NCBI GenBank assembly: GCA_930367205.1 | Contig: CAKNEZ010000002.1 | Location: 1,336,343-1,400,342, forward strand | DNA length: 64,000 nucleotides | DNA from: Acanthosoma haemorrhoidale | Lineage: Eukaryota > Arthropoda > Insecta > Hemiptera > Acanthosomatidae | Direction: 5' to 3' | Shown: positions 1 to 11,163 of the stretch, piece after piece | How the letters are laid out: the number at the start of each line of letters is the position of its first letter | How positions within the stretch are numbered: the first letter of the stretch is position 1 | Program-made: the position numbers and the translations under genes | Notes under the pieces: generated by a model | Databases searched by the model: none | Seen by the model: the letters and a program-made list of their open reading frames with translations, nothing else | What the model was told of the DNA's origin: nothing

Positions 1-1109
1 TTCTTAAAAGTGATCAAAAGGTGCCAGTTTATATAAAGCCACCGGAAGGCTATAAAAGTGATAAAGTGTTAAAATTGAAAAAGGCTTTATATGGTCTCAG
101 ACAAAGTCCAAAAGTGTGGAATGACCATTGAAATGATAGATTATTGAAATTTGGATTTTGTAGATCTAATGTAGACCCATGTTTATATTTTGATGACAGT
201 GTTTATATTCTTGTATGGGTTGATGATTTTCTATTGATAGCTAATTCTAAATCTAAATTGGAAAATGTTAAGAAATTATTAATGACAGATTTAGAATGTA
301 AAGATTATTATAATAATGGAAATTTAGAATTTTTAGGGTTGAATATTTTCAGAAATAAACTAGGGAATATTGTAATTAAACAGGAAAATCTTATTAAGAA
401 AATATTTCATAAGTTTAATATGTCAGATGCTAAATCTAAGCGAATACCTATTGAGCCTAAGCTTAATCTCGAAAAAGGAGATCCGAATAATTGTCCTAAG
501 CTACCTTATAAAGAACTTTTAGGAAGCTTAATGTATTTGATGGTCGCTTCTCGACCAGATCTAACTTATGCAATTTCATATTTTGGTAGATTTCAAAACT
601 GTTTTACTGTAACTCATTGGAAGCACTTGAAAAATGTTGTAAGATACTTGAAACATAGTCCTGACATGGCTCTTAGCTTTCACAAATCTAACTCTAGTGA
701 TGTTCATATAAATGCATATGTTGATGCAGACTTTGTATTTGACAAAAATGGCAGAAAAAGTGTATCTGGTTACGTTATCAAGGTTAATAATAATGTTGTT
801 TCATGGGGATCCAGGAAACAAGGTGTAGTTGCTTTAATTAGCTGTGAAGCCAAATATTATGCACTAGGTGACTGTATTAAAGAGGTACTATTTTTGAAAA
901 AATTATTAAATGAGAGTTTTAACTTTAAAGGTAAAATTAATATTTTTGAAGACAACCAGGGCACTATTGAAATTGCAAGTACCTGTGAGACCAAAAGGTC
1001 CAAACATTTTGATGTAAAGTTTAATTTTGTAAAAGATATTGTTGATAAAAATATAGTTAAATTGCATTATGTTGATTCTTCTAATCAAATAGCGGATTTG
1101 ATGACGTAA
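1..1109 (+). pseudogene. Copia-1 pol 3' part: reverse transcriptase and RNase H
   Basis: The frame reads as the C-terminal half of a Ty1/copia polyprotein: the RVT_2-type reverse transcriptase with YGLRQSPKVW, the catalytic block VWVDDFLL, then a copia RNase H domain with YVDADF and SKHFDVK. The left side runs off the window, so gag, protease and integrase are not visible. An in-frame TGA at 129-131 interrupts the RT after WNDH. The same TGA occurs at the matching site of Copia-2, so it predates the duplication that made the two copies. The frame ends at 1107-1109 and is followed at 1191 by the 3' LTR. It acts, if at all, only as substrate for enzymes supplied in trans. Confidence 0.93.
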
Positions 1110-1190
1110 TCCTTAGCTTTTAGTAAATTCTCGATTTTTGTTGAACATTTAAACTTGATAGATTGTAAGTAATGCGAAATTAGAAGAGTG

Positions 1191-1415
1191 CATTAGTATA
1201 ATTCCGCATTTGCATTATTAGTTGTTTATATGATTTATATTTAGTTACAATGATAAGGGCGGCACTGTTGCGTTTTGGTGATCAGGTTGGCATGTGCCTC
1301 ATAGATTCCTATTATGACCGTCCATGAGTGAGTACTGTCCGTATATGTATCCAAATAAATCTGTGCTCTTCTTCGTTTAACTTGCATTTATACTTTATTT
1401 CCCTGCACCTTAAAA
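1191..1415 (+). repeat. 3' LTR of Copia-1
   Basis: A 225-bp segment that matches the two LTRs of Copia-2 almost base for base. It starts CATTAGTATAATTCC and ends CACCTTAAAA, and is followed by ATGAA (1416-1420), the same 5-bp word that flanks Copia-2. The variant bases GGCATG and CCTCAT are shared with the 3' LTR of Copia-2 rather than with its 5' LTR. That supports duplication of the whole block after insertion. Confidence 0.92.
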
Positions 1416-1420
1416 ATGAA

Positions 1421-3331
1421 CTAACTGCCTGACTGACATTGATGACGAGATTCATAATTTTTCCCCTTTCCCCTCTCCGAGGCAGAGACAATCCTCCACA
1501 ATGAGATGATCATTGTGTCTCACCATCTCAATACTGCGTCGTCATACCTAGCCCAGAGTTTCCGTGAAAATTTATTGATTGATTGATTGATCAGTGTTTT
1601 TGGTACAATGAGAAAAATTCAAAATCGAATAGTTTTTTTCTGGGCTCTACTTTAGTTAAATATTTGGATAATTATGTCTAGAAGAGACTAAATATATAAA
1701 AACTGGAAGGGGAGCTCGGCGCGTATCGTATAGATAGATATAACATCGGACAGAGCATCGGGATGGGTTGATATTCGACTGCATCCAGCTCTCCCCCGGG
1801 CAAGATAGGACCGGTCAGCCTAACGTTTCCGCCCATCTAATGGGTCCAAGAGCAAGTGTTAATGGGAAGCACCTCCGTTTCTCAGATAGGCCGAACGAAG
1901 GCCTAAAAAAATCCGAAAACTATTAGCCGTCGTGTATTTATTACAGGAGGATATTTAAGATAAATGTTTATCATCCCATAGCACTCTCTTCGGGTGTCTA
2001 AATCATTAGGAATAAATCAAACTATGATTTTCAAGAGGCAGACGGCACTATAATTCAAAATTCAAAATTGCTTTCCTCGTAAAGAAAGCTCCGTATTATT
2101 CAATTAGAAATAGTACATACAATGTATATACCATATAATAGTTGGATTTGGTGGCGTCGGGCTACTATAATAACCATTTTTCATATTAAAGGATACCACA
2201 AACGATGTTTGTTCTAGATATTAAAATAATTTTTAGGGGTATCTAGAGACTATATCGCCACTCCTCACGACGTCCTCTAAACGAGGAACCCAATCCGAGG
2301 GATAGCCGGCCCGACATATCATCAAATATCCGACAAATTATATTTTCAATATCAGCGATGAGCGAAATGATTTCATTTAAAAGAAAAAAAATTAAGTTAA
2401 ATAATGATAAGGTGAGCCCAATTTTATATATTTCAAAGACAAAATAAAGAAAGCTATTTTTTAATTAGCTAATCAAAACTGGGGTTTTTCATGTCAAAGA
2501 CACTACTCCAGGGAAAAGACAGAATTAAACTTGTTGAGATGAAAAAAAAATTAATAAAAATAATAGTGGGGATAACGACTGAAAAGGATAACTAGTTCCG
2601 GATTAGTGAGGTCGGGATCAGCAAATTTTTACGGCTTACTACATACAGGAGGAGGTTTTATCTGTGAGCTAAGGATAAACAGGCACCAAAATATTATTGC
2701 GGGAATCACCCGATCGATACAATCATTCGAGATCATAGTTGGATTAGGAATAATGATTCAGAAATAAAGGTTTTGTTACAGCAAGAGTCACTATTTAATT
2801 CGGCAGCAAAGTAATATTAAAAATAATTTAATGAACGGATCTCAGCGGATTCCTAACGAATAACATATACCCAATATTTTTTTTATGTGTATCTCCAAAA
2901 ATAAAAAATCTTATAAAATATTGTCATTATAAATACTAGCAAATCAGATGAGGGAAATCTCAAAAATATAATAAATAATACGTTTTGGAGCGTTTACTAA
3001 ATAGCTCGGGAGATAACTCGCTTGAAGTTGAAAGGGTGGATACTGGGAATGAAGCTACACTATCGCCACCTGTGTAATCATTAGATAACCTGTGGGATCG
3101 AGAGGGATGCAGAGATATATGCACTCATACGGGTAGGAAAATGTTTTCGGTGCGTTTAAACTATTTATACTCGATAATATATTGTGTAGTAAGATAAATG
3201 AAACATTTTTTTTGTATACTACAGCATCTGGTTGTTCGCTAGACGCCCATTCATTTTCTCCGTATCCAGTTCAATCTCGCAAGTGAGGTTAGGTTTGACT
3301 TGACAGCTATCGGATTTTCCCAAATTATAGC
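1421..3331 (+). repeat. U1 unit spacer, copy 1
   Basis: About 1.9 kb of non-coding spacer that recurs at 7550-9441 with scattered substitutions and small indels. Part of it (to about 2581) recurs inverted at 38605-39744. No convincing reading frame is seen. Recognisable marks are a GATT microsatellite near 1580, a TATA-like ATATATAAAA near 1690, and the sequence upstream of U1, where 3248-3267 (TTCATTTTCTCC core) could be a proximal sequence element. The upstream assignment is weak because the distance to U1 is longer than usual in insects. Confidence 0.8.
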
Positions 3332-3492
3332 ATACTTACCTGGCGTGGGGGCCTACCGTGATCAACAAGGTGGTACCCCCAGAGTGAGGCTTTTTCATTG
3401 CACTTTGGTTTAGCTGACCCCTGCGAATACCCCAAATGCGGGTATCTCGGGCGCGTAACTTCCGGTATTCGGGACTGCGTTTGCGCTTTCCC
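3332..3492 (+). ncRNA. U1: U1 snRNA, copy 1 (probably a pseudogene)
   Basis: The segment aligns by eye along its whole length with metazoan U1 snRNA. It begins ATACTTACCTGGCG, which contains the 5' splice-site pairing sequence ACTTACCT, followed by the conserved CCGTGATCA, TTGCACTTTGG and CTGACC blocks. It ends with the 3' terminal hairpin GGGACTGCGTTTGCGCTTTCCC. Length 161 nt is normal. The Sm-binding site is damaged: AACTTCCGG stands where copy 2 has CATTTTTGG. Without an Sm site the transcript should not assemble a stable snRNP, so this copy is probably not functional. It lies 307 bp upstream of Copia-2, in the same orientation. Confidence 0.93.
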
Positions 3493-3799
3493 ATTATAAT
3501 TTCACCACAAACAATTAATATCAGGGAAGGTGTACAGGGGAGACCGACCAGTACTGTAGACCTACCTGTAGGGTCTCGTTCCAGACGTACGCTTGCCACT
3601 GTTTTTACTTAGTGCCAGCTGTTCACACCCCCACACCTAGTTTGTTTACATGCAGTCATATAATCAGGCATCACCACCGTCTGTCTAACAAAACATATAA
3701 CAACAGCTTCAGACTCATTCCCGTCGTCGTCGTCTTACCTCGTTTTCTCTCTCTCTACCTACTTACGACTACTCTCCTACCCCCTCCCTACCTGATGAA

Positions 3800-4024
3800 T
3801 ATTGGTATAATTCCGCATTTGTATTATTAGTTGTTTATATAATTTATATTTAGTTATAATGATAAGGGCGGCACTGTTGCGTTTTGGTGATCAGGTTGTC
3901 ATGTGCCTTATAGATTCCTATTGTGACCGTCCATGATTGAGTACTGTCCGTATATGTATCCAAATAAATCTGTGCTCTTCTTCGTTTAACTTGCATTTAT
4001 ACTTTATTTCCCTGCACCTTAAAA
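3800..4024 (+). repeat. 5' LTR of Copia-2
   Basis: A 225-bp terminal repeat starting TATTGGTATAATTCC and ending CACCTTAAAA. The termini are not the usual TG...CA, but the ends are fixed by the ATGAA duplication outside and the primer-binding site directly inside. AATAAA near 3962 may serve as the polyadenylation signal. Confidence 0.92.
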
Positions 4025-4038
4025 GGTTATGGGCCCAG
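4025..4038 (+). other. Copia primer-binding site (half initiator tRNA-Met type)
   Basis: GGTTATGGGCCCAG lies directly after the 5' LTR. It is complementary to the anticodon-loop region (CTGGGCCCATAACC) of initiator tRNA-Met, as known for Drosophila copia, which primes from a cleaved 5' half of that tRNA. The identical site is at 10140-10153 in Copia-3. Confidence 0.85.
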
Positions 4039-4162
4039 GGTATTGATTTTGCAAGTTTTGTTTTAACGAAAGAGTCGGATTCAGTTTTTGTATGTTTGTG
4101 CGGTGCGGTGTTAACCTGTTGGACTCACGTGTGCGGTCGGTTTCGGTTTGTTCGTTTATGCG

Positions 4163-6019
4163 ATGGCTAGTTCAACTATGAACCTTCCTTTCGGTATAAA
4201 GCCATTCGATGGCTCAAATTTTGGTAATTGGGACTTCAGGATAAAATTGTTACTTGTGCAAAACGGAGTACTTCGAGTTCTGTAAGAGGACCCCCCAACT
4301 GGGGAAGCTGAACTCAAGTTGTTTAATCAAGAAGATGTAAGAGCCCGTAATGTTATTGTGCAAGGACCTGCCGATAATATATTACCTACAATTAAGGAAA
4401 AGAAGACTGCGAAGGGAATAATAGATGCCCTAGCAGCGACTTATGAAAAGCGTGGGATGAAATCGCTTGTCACCGCCCAGAAGGCTTGGAGAAAATTGGA
4501 ACATAATAATGATCGCCCTCTCCAAGAGTTTTTCCAAACGTTTGATTCAATGGCTTCGGAGGTGAGAGTGGCTGGTGGTAATTTAGAAGAGAATGAGGTT
4601 GTAAATCACCTTCTTGTTGCAATGCCGTCCGATTATGATTATGTAGTATCTGCGATGGACATTTTGTGTAGTAAGGACAAGACGGCCGTTACTTTGGAGT
4701 ATGTGAAAAATACACTTCTGGCTGAATATGAGAGGAATTTGAAGAAAGAAGATCACCCGTCAGCAAATGTTTTTTCAGCTTATAAAAATAGAGCTAAAAG
4801 CTTTAATAAAAATTTGAAGGTTGGTCAAAACAAAAGTATGTCTAACGTTATTTGTTATTATTGCAAAAATCAAGGTCATTTTAAGAATAATTGTCCTAAA
4901 CTTAAAAATAAAGGATTTGCCGCCATTTCTAGTGATAACAACTGTGAGGAATTTCTGTTTACTACCCAGGATAACAGTAGTGATACTACAACAGATAAGG
5001 CAGTAGTTTGTAAGCAATCGTCTGATGAAGTATGCTTTGTATTCGATTCAGGTGCGACATGTCATCTTATAAGGGATGAGCTCAGTGTTTTTCTAAGAGA
5101 TTCAACTCCAGCAAATGTTAATATTAGTGTGGCAAAGGCAGGTGAATCAGTGGTTGCGTTAAGGAAAGGAAATTTGTTTTGTATGTCGGAAGATGGAAAT
5201 AAAGTTCGTATAACTGATGCTTTTGTGTGCAAAAATTTAACAATGAATCTCTTATCTGTTATGAAGTTGGTGGAGAAGGGATGCAGAGTAGTATTCGAAA
5301 ATTCCTGTGTTAAAATATTTAGGGGATCAAATGTTATGACAGGCTATCTCGTTGGCAAATGGTATGTAATTAAACTTCACCTTCTTAAGGAACAAGCAAA
5401 TGTTGTTGGTGCATGTAACATTCTAATGCATCGAAGGATGGGGCATAGTTTATTATATCCTGACATTTATTTAAAGGGGAAGCAAACTAAATTATCATTC
5501 ATGAAGAGCAACGAACCTAAGCACATCATGGTATCTCCAGAAGAATGCATTCCTGAAGATCAGAGTAAATCTCCCACACCTCAGGACAAATGTAAGTCTC
5601 CCATACCTGGACCGAGTGATGTTATAGAAGATATTGCAGGTGATTCTGATTCAGATAGTATTTTCCGTGGTTTTCCTGACGAAACGACTGGTTATCCCAA
5701 GAAAGAACGAAAATCAACAAGGAAAAAGGTAAAACCAGAGCATTTGGATGATTTTGTTATTAATTTTGCCTTAAATGAAATAGCTTTGTCCACTAATGCC
5801 GAAATAGATGTTCCCAAGACATTTTCAGATGCGATTCACGATCCCGATTGGCAGCAAGCCATTAACGAAGAATTAACCTCATTAGAAAGTAATAAGACTT
5901 GGGAAGAGGTAGATGTTCCACCGGATTTGACCCCCATTGACTGTATGTGGGTTTTCACCATAAAGACTTCCAACGGTGAATCTAAGAAGAAGGCGCGGTT
6001 TTCAACAACATCTCGATGA
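4163..6019 (+). pseudogene. Copia-2 gag-protease with integrase remnant
   Basis: The frame starts at ATG 4163 (MASSTMNLPF) and has a TAA at 4283-4285, after codon 40; it is then open to 6019. Visible parts in order: copia gag (UBN2-like) around residues 55-200; a CCHC zinc knuckle CYYCKNQGHFKNNC near residue 230; the aspartic protease motif DSGATCHL near residue 294; and the start of the GAG-pre-integrase zinc domain (HRRMGHS). The sequence then jumps over the CxxC half and the whole DDE integrase core to a linker rich in Ser and Pro, and to the RT N-terminus (WQQAINEEL, then W.F..K). The integrase deletion makes the element non-autonomous. A small deletion between two GCGCGG repeats near 6000 shifts the frame before the RT palm. 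Confidence 0.9.
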
Positions 6020-7238
6020 CGTTGACAACATCTAAGCACCGGTTGCCCGTTTCACGACACTTCGAGTACTTCTTTCTACGGCTGCAGAGAAGGATCTATT
6101 AATAGATCAGCTTGATGTTAGGAGTGCGTTTCTTAAAAGTGATCTAAAGGTGCCAGTTTATATAAAACCACCGGAAGGCTATAAAAGTGATAAAGTGTTA
6201 AAATTGAAAAAGGCTTTATATGGTCTCAGACAAAGTCCAAAAGTGTGGAATGACCATTGAAATGATAGATTATTGAAATTTGGATTTTGTAGATCTAATG
6301 TAGACCCATGTTTATATTTTGATGACAATGTTTATATTCTTGTATGGGTTGATGATTTTCTATTGATAGCTAATTCTAAATCTAAATTGGAAAATGTTAA
6401 GAAATTATTAATGACAGATTTAGAATGTAAAGATTATTATAATAATGGAAATTTAGAATTTTTAGGGTTGAATATTTTCAGAAATAAACTAGGGAATATT
6501 GTAATTAAACAGGAAAATCTTATTAAGAAAATATTTCATAAGTTTAATATGTCAGATGCTAAATCTAAGCGAATACCTATTGAGCCTAAGCTTAATCTCG
6601 AAAAAGGAGATCCGAATAATTGTCCTCAGCTACCTTATAAAGAACTTTTAGGAAGCTTAATGTATTTGATGGTCGCTTCTCGACCAGATCTAACTTATGC
6701 AATTTCATATTTTGGTAGATTTCAAAACTGTTTTACTGTAACTCATTGGAAGCACTTGAAAAATGTTGTAAGATACTTGAAACATAGTCCTGACATGGCT
6801 CTTAGCTTTCACAAATCTAACTCTAGTGATGTTCATATAAATGCATATGTTGATGCAGACTTTGTATTTGACAAAAATGGCAGAAAAAGTGTATCTGGTT
6901 ACGTTATCAAGGTTAATAATAATGTTGTTTCATGGGGATCCAGGAAACAAGGTGTAGTTGCTTTAAGTAGCTGTGAAGCCAAATATTATGCACTAGGTGA
7001 CTGTATTAAAGAGGTACTATTTTTGAAAAAATTATTAAATGAGAGTTTTAACTTTTAAGGTAAAATTAATATTTTTGAAGACAACCAGGGCACTATTGAA
7101 ATTGCAAGTACCTGTGAGACCAAAAGGTCCAAACATTTTGATGTAAAGTTTAATTTTGTAAAAGATATTGTTGATAAAAATATAGTTAAAATGCATTATG
7201 TTGATTCTTCTAATCAAATAGCGGATTTGATGACCTAA
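6020..7238 (+). pseudogene. Copia-2 reverse transcriptase and RNase H
   Basis: This continues the Copia-2 polyprotein in the next frame. APVARFTTLR and DVRSAFLKSD mark the RT fingers, followed by KALYGLRQSPKVW, VWVDDFLL and the RNase H block with YVDADF. Breaks visible: TAA at 6033-6035, TGA at 6258-6260 (shared with Copia-1), and TAA at 7056-7058 created by an A to T change relative to Copia-1. The frame then reopens to its natural end at 7236-7238. It is about 98 percent identical by eye to 1-1109 at an offset of exactly 6129 bp. The catalytic VDD is intact, but the protein cannot be made whole. Confidence 0.92.
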
Positions 7239-7319
7239 TCCTTAGCTTTTAGTAAATTCTCGATTTTTGTTGAACATTTAAACTTGATAGATTGTAAGTA
7301 ATGCGAAATTAGAAGAGTG

Positions 7320-7544
7320 TATTAGTATAATTCCGCATTTGTATTATTAGTTGTTTATATGATTTATATTTAGTTATAATGATAAGGGCGGCACTGTTGC
7401 GTTTTGGTGATCAGGTTGGCATGTGCCTCATAGATTCCTATTGTGACCGTCCATGAGTGAGTACTGTCCGTATATGTATCCAAATAAATCTGTGCTCTTC
7501 TTCGTTTAACTTGCATTTATACTTTATTTCCCTGCACTTTAAAA
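7320..7544 (+). repeat. 3' LTR of Copia-2
   Basis: A 225-bp copy of the terminal repeat, preceded by the purine-rich tract AGAAGAGTG (polypurine tract candidate) and followed by ATGAA at 7545-7549. It shares its diagnostic bases with the 3' LTR of Copia-1. Confidence 0.92.
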
Positions 7545-7549
7545 ATGAA

Positions 7550-9441
7550 CTAACTGCCTGACTGACATTGGTGACGAGATTCATAATTTTTCCCCTTTCC
7601 CCTCTCCGAGGCAGAGACAATCCTCCACAATGAGATGATCATTGTATCTCATCATCTCAATACTGCGTCGTCATACCTAGCCCAGAGTTTCCGTGAAAAT
7701 TTATTGATTGATTGATTGATCAATGTTTTTGGTACAATGAGGAAAATTCAAAATCGAATAGTTTTTTTCTGGGCTCTACTTTAGTTAAATATTTGGATAA
7801 TTATGTCTAGAAGAGACTAAATATATAAAAACTGGAAGAGGAGCTCACCGCGTATCGTATAGATAGATATAACATCGGACAGAGCATCGGGATGGGTTGA
7901 TATTCGACTGCATCCAGCTCTCCCCCGGGCAAGATTGGACCGGTCAGCCTAACGTCTCCCTCCCATCTAATGGGTCCAAGAGCAAGTGTTAATAGGAAGC
8001 ACCTCCGTTTCTCGGATAGGCCAAACAAAGGCCTAAAGAAATCCGAAAACTATTAGCCGTCGGGTATTTATTACAGGAGGATATTTAGGATAAATGTTTA
8101 TCATCCCATAGCACTCTCTTCGGGTGTCTAAATCGTTAGGAATAAATTAAACTATGATTTTCAAGAGGCATACGGCACTATAATTCCAAATTCAAGATTG
8201 CTTTCCTCGTAAAGAAAGCTCCGTATTATTCAATTAGAAATAGAACATACAATGTATATATCATATAATAGTTGGATTTGGTTGTGTCGGGTTACTATAA
8301 TAACCATTTTTCATATTAAAGAATACCACAAACTATGTTTGTTCTGGATATTAAAATAATTTTCAAGGGTATCTAGAGACTATATCGCCGCTCCTCACGA
8401 CGTCCTCTAAACGAGGAACCCAATCCGAGGGATAGCCGGCCCGACATATCATCAAATATCCGACAAATTATATTTTCAATATCAGCGATGAGCAAAATGA
8501 TTTCATTTAAAAGAAAAGAAATTAAGTAAAATAATGATAAGGTGAGCCCAATTTTATATATTTCAAAGACAAAATAGAGAAAGCTATTTTTTAATTAGCT
8601 AATCACAACTGGGGTTTTTCATGTCAAGACACTACTCCAGGGAACAGACATAATCAAACTTGTTAAAATGAAAAAAAAAAATTATAAAAATAATAGTGGG
8701 GATAACGACTGAAAGGATCACTAGGTCGGGATCAGCAAATTTTTATGGCTTACTACATACAGGAGGAGGTTTTATCTTTGAGCTAAGGATAAACAGGCAC
8801 CAAAATATTATTGCGGGAGTCACTCGATCGATACAATCATTCGAGATCATAGTTGGATTAGAAATAATGATTTATCAATAAAGTGACAGCAAGATTCACA
8901 ATTTAATTTGGCGGCAAAGTAATATCAAAAATAATTTAATGAACGGATCTCAGTGGATTCCTAACAAATAACATATACCCCATTTTTTTTTTTTATGTGT
9001 ATCTCCAAAAATAAAAAATCTTATAAAATATTGTCATTATAAATACTAGCAAATCAGATGAGGGAAATCTCAAAAATATAATAAATAATACGTTTTGGAG
9101 CGTTTACTAAATAGCTCGGGAGATAGCTCGGTCGAAGTTGAAAGGGTGGATACCAAGAATGAAGCTACACTAGCGCCACCTGTGTTCTCATTAGATAACC
9201 TGTGGGATCGAGAGGGATGCAGAGATATATGCACTCATACGGGTAGGGAAATGTTTTTGGTGCGTTTAAACTATTTATACTCGATAATATATTGTGTAGT
9301 AAGATAAATCAAACATATTTTTTGTATATTACAGCATCTGGTGAATCGCTAGACGGCCATTCATCGTCTCCGAATCCAGTTCAATCTCGCAAGTGCGGTT
9401 AGGTTTGACTTGAAAACTATCGGATTTTCCCAAATTATAGC
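7550..9441 (+). repeat. U1 unit spacer, copy 2
   Basis: Colinear with 1421-3331: same GATT microsatellite, same TATA-like stretch, same region before U1. Differences are scattered base changes and short indels. No coding potential is apparent. Short open frames across it are not conserved between the two copies. Confidence 0.8.
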
Positions 9442-9601
9442 ATACTTACCTGGCGTGGGGCCTACCGTGATCAATAAGGCGGTTCCCCCAGGGTGAGGCT
9501 TTTCCATTGCACTTTCGTTGAGCTGACCCCTGCGAATACCTCAAATGCGGGTATCTCGGGTGCGTCATTTTTGGTAGTCGGGACTGCGTTCGCGCATTCC
9601 C
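9442..9601 (+). ncRNA. U1: U1 snRNA, copy 2 (best candidate for a functional gene)
   Basis: A 160-nt U1 snRNA match with all landmarks: ATACTTACCTGGCG at the 5' end for 5' splice-site pairing, GTGATCA and AAGGCGGTTCCCCCAGGG in the first stem-loop region, CCATTGCACTTTCG in stem-loop II, the Sm site CATTTTTGG, and the 3' terminal hairpin ending GCGCATTCCC. Its Sm site and 3' hairpin are closer to the metazoan consensus than in copies 1 and 3. It sits about 310 bp upstream of the Copia-3 LTR, the same geometry as copy 1. Expected role: recognition of 5' splice sites in the nucleus as U1 snRNP. Confidence 0.94.
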
Positions 9602-9910
9602 GTTATGATTTCACTACAAACAATTAATATAAGGGAAGGTGTACAGGGGAGACCTACCTCTACTGTAGACCTACCTGTAGGGTCTCGTTCCGGACGTACG
9701 CTTTCCGCTGTTTGCACTTAGTGCAAGCTTTTCACGCCCCCACACCTAGTTTGTTGACATACAGACATATAATCAAGCATCACCACCGTCTTTTTAATCA
9801 AAAATACAACAACAGCTTCAGACTCATTCCCGTCGTCGTCGTCTTACCTCGTTCTCTCTCTCTCTCTACCTACTTACGACTACTCTCCTACCCCCTCCCT
9901 ACCTGATGAA

Positions 9911-10139
9911 TATTGATTGGTATAATTCCACATTTGTATTATTAGTTGTTTATATAATTTATATTTAGTTATAATGATGAGGGCGGCACTGTTGCGTTTT
10001 GGTGATCAGGTTGTCATGTGCCTTATAGATTCCTATTGTGACCGTCCATGAGTGAGTACTGTCCGTATATGTATCCAAATAAATCTGTGCTCTTTTTCGT
10101 TTAACTTGCATTTATACTTTATTTCCCTGCACCTTAAAA
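9911..10139 (+). repeat. 5' LTR of Copia-3
   Basis: A third copy of the Copia 5' LTR, preceded by ATGAA at 9906-9910 and followed by the primer-binding site at 10140-10153. A 4-bp insertion near its start (TATTGATTGG) separates it from the others. It shares GTCATG and CCTTAT with the 5' LTR of Copia-2. Confidence 0.92.
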
Positions 10140-10277
10140 GGTTATGGGCCCAGGGTATTGATTTTGCAAGTTTTGTTTTAACGAAAGAGTCGGATTCAGT
10201 TTTTGTTTGTTTGTGCGGTGCGGTGTTAACCTGTTGGACTCACGTGCGCGGTCGGTTTCAGTTTGTTCGTTTATGCG

Positions 10278-10349
10278 ATGGCTAGTTCAACTATGAACCT
10301 TCCTTTCGGTATAAAGCCATTCGATGGCTCAAATTTTGGTAATTGGGAC
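10278..10349 (+). pseudogene. Copia-3 gag start, cut off
   Basis: The gag frame opens at ATG 10278 with the same residues as Copia-2 (MASSTMNLPF) and is colinear with it to GGTAATTGGGAC at 10349. It then stops abruptly against a LINE on the other strand. The rest of Copia-3 and the 3' part of that LINE are both missing, so the junction is better explained by a deletion or recombination than by a simple insertion. Confidence 0.85.
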
Positions 10350-11163
10350 AGTCTTTTGTTTTGTGAGGCTCGCTACACCTCACACATTTGGCCTGCTTAA
10401 AGCAGTACCTCCTAGTATGACCGTATTCCTGGCAGTTCAGGCACATTGGGATCCCACGTATCTCGTGGAATGTGCTCACTCTGAAGAGCACATTATTAAT
10501 ATGTCGGAGTTGCTTCAAGCTCTCCGCCTTAACGTGTAATCGCCGATGACGAGGACTGGCTCGATGTCGGTCTTCCCGCCATTTTGGTCTGTGCGTCTTA
10601 ATCGATACACATCGATTATGTTGCTACCCACGCTATTAATGTGGGCTTTTATCTCCTTAATCGGATGAGAGAGATCAAAACAGTGTAGCAAGTATTTCTT
10701 GTTGGGCTTAGTGCCACGGGGGGCAAAGGTGTGAAAGGGAATTTTCGATTCCCTTATAGCAGCAATTGTTTGCTGCTGATCGGGCACGTTGTTACAGAAT
10801 ACCTTTGTCACCTGCTGCGTTTGAATTATTTTGATGTTTCGTACGTTAAATTCTGCTAAGAGCCTAGTGAGGTCGTAGCTGTTTAGACGACCAAGTACTA
10901 GGGGGGTTGGCGATTTAAGGGCTGCGGGGGCGGCAGGTGTGCTCGGCTCAGTTTGAACTGCCGAGTTAAGGGGGGTAAAAGAGTTAGATGTACTAACTCC
11001 GGGGGAGGGGGGGGGCTTGTGGGAGAGTACGCTTGCGGCATACTCTCTTTGGGTGATGAAATTCATCCTCTTGGGATGGATTGGGTGCTGGGCTCTCCAG
11101 AGACTCCAGTTCATCATGGGAAATCTCCATATTAAGGACTCTGGGGTTCTTCACCTTCCCCAT
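10350..11163 (-). pseudogene. Jockey-type ORF1 (gag-like nucleic-acid-binding protein)
   Basis: The frame starts at ATG 11163 (MGKVKNPRVLNMEISHDE). It slips in a C-rich tract near 11010, continues as SPGVSTSNSFTP through a domain typical of Jockey ORF1 (LLAEFNVRNIKI, then PCRE-like PRGTKPNKKYLLHCFD), slips again near 10520, and then shows CCHC zinc knuckles (CLNCQEYGHTRRYC and CVRCSEPHKTKDC). These knuckles bind the element RNA in known Jockey proteins. The knuckle region ends at the Copia-3 junction. Two frame changes make it non-functional. Assignment to the Jockey superfamily is secure from the knuckle spacing and upstream domain; the exact clade is not. Confidence 0.82.

Larger units (their letters stand above)
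3800..7544 (+). mobile_element. Copia-2, complete but defective Ty1/copia element
   Basis: A 3745-bp element with a 225-bp LTR at each end, flanked by the direct repeat ATGAA at 3795-3799 and 7545-7549. That flank pair is good evidence for a true integration event. Order: LTR, primer-binding site, gag with zinc knuckle, protease, a nearly deleted integrase, RT, RNase H, LTR. The two LTRs differ at about six of 225 positions by eye. The element is too short for copia (about 5 kb) because the integrase core is missing, and it carries stops and a frame change. The inverted U1 unit at 38605-40216 shows the empty site. Confidence 0.93.

Noticed and set aside
1730..1910. A further snRNA (U2 or U4) in the U1 spacer
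   Set aside because: Conserved between units and GC-richer, but none of the U2, U4 or U6 core sequences is present.
3336..3599. An 87-codon minus-strand open frame across U1 copy 1
   Set aside because: It lies antisense to the snRNA, has no family motif, and is not kept open in copy 2.
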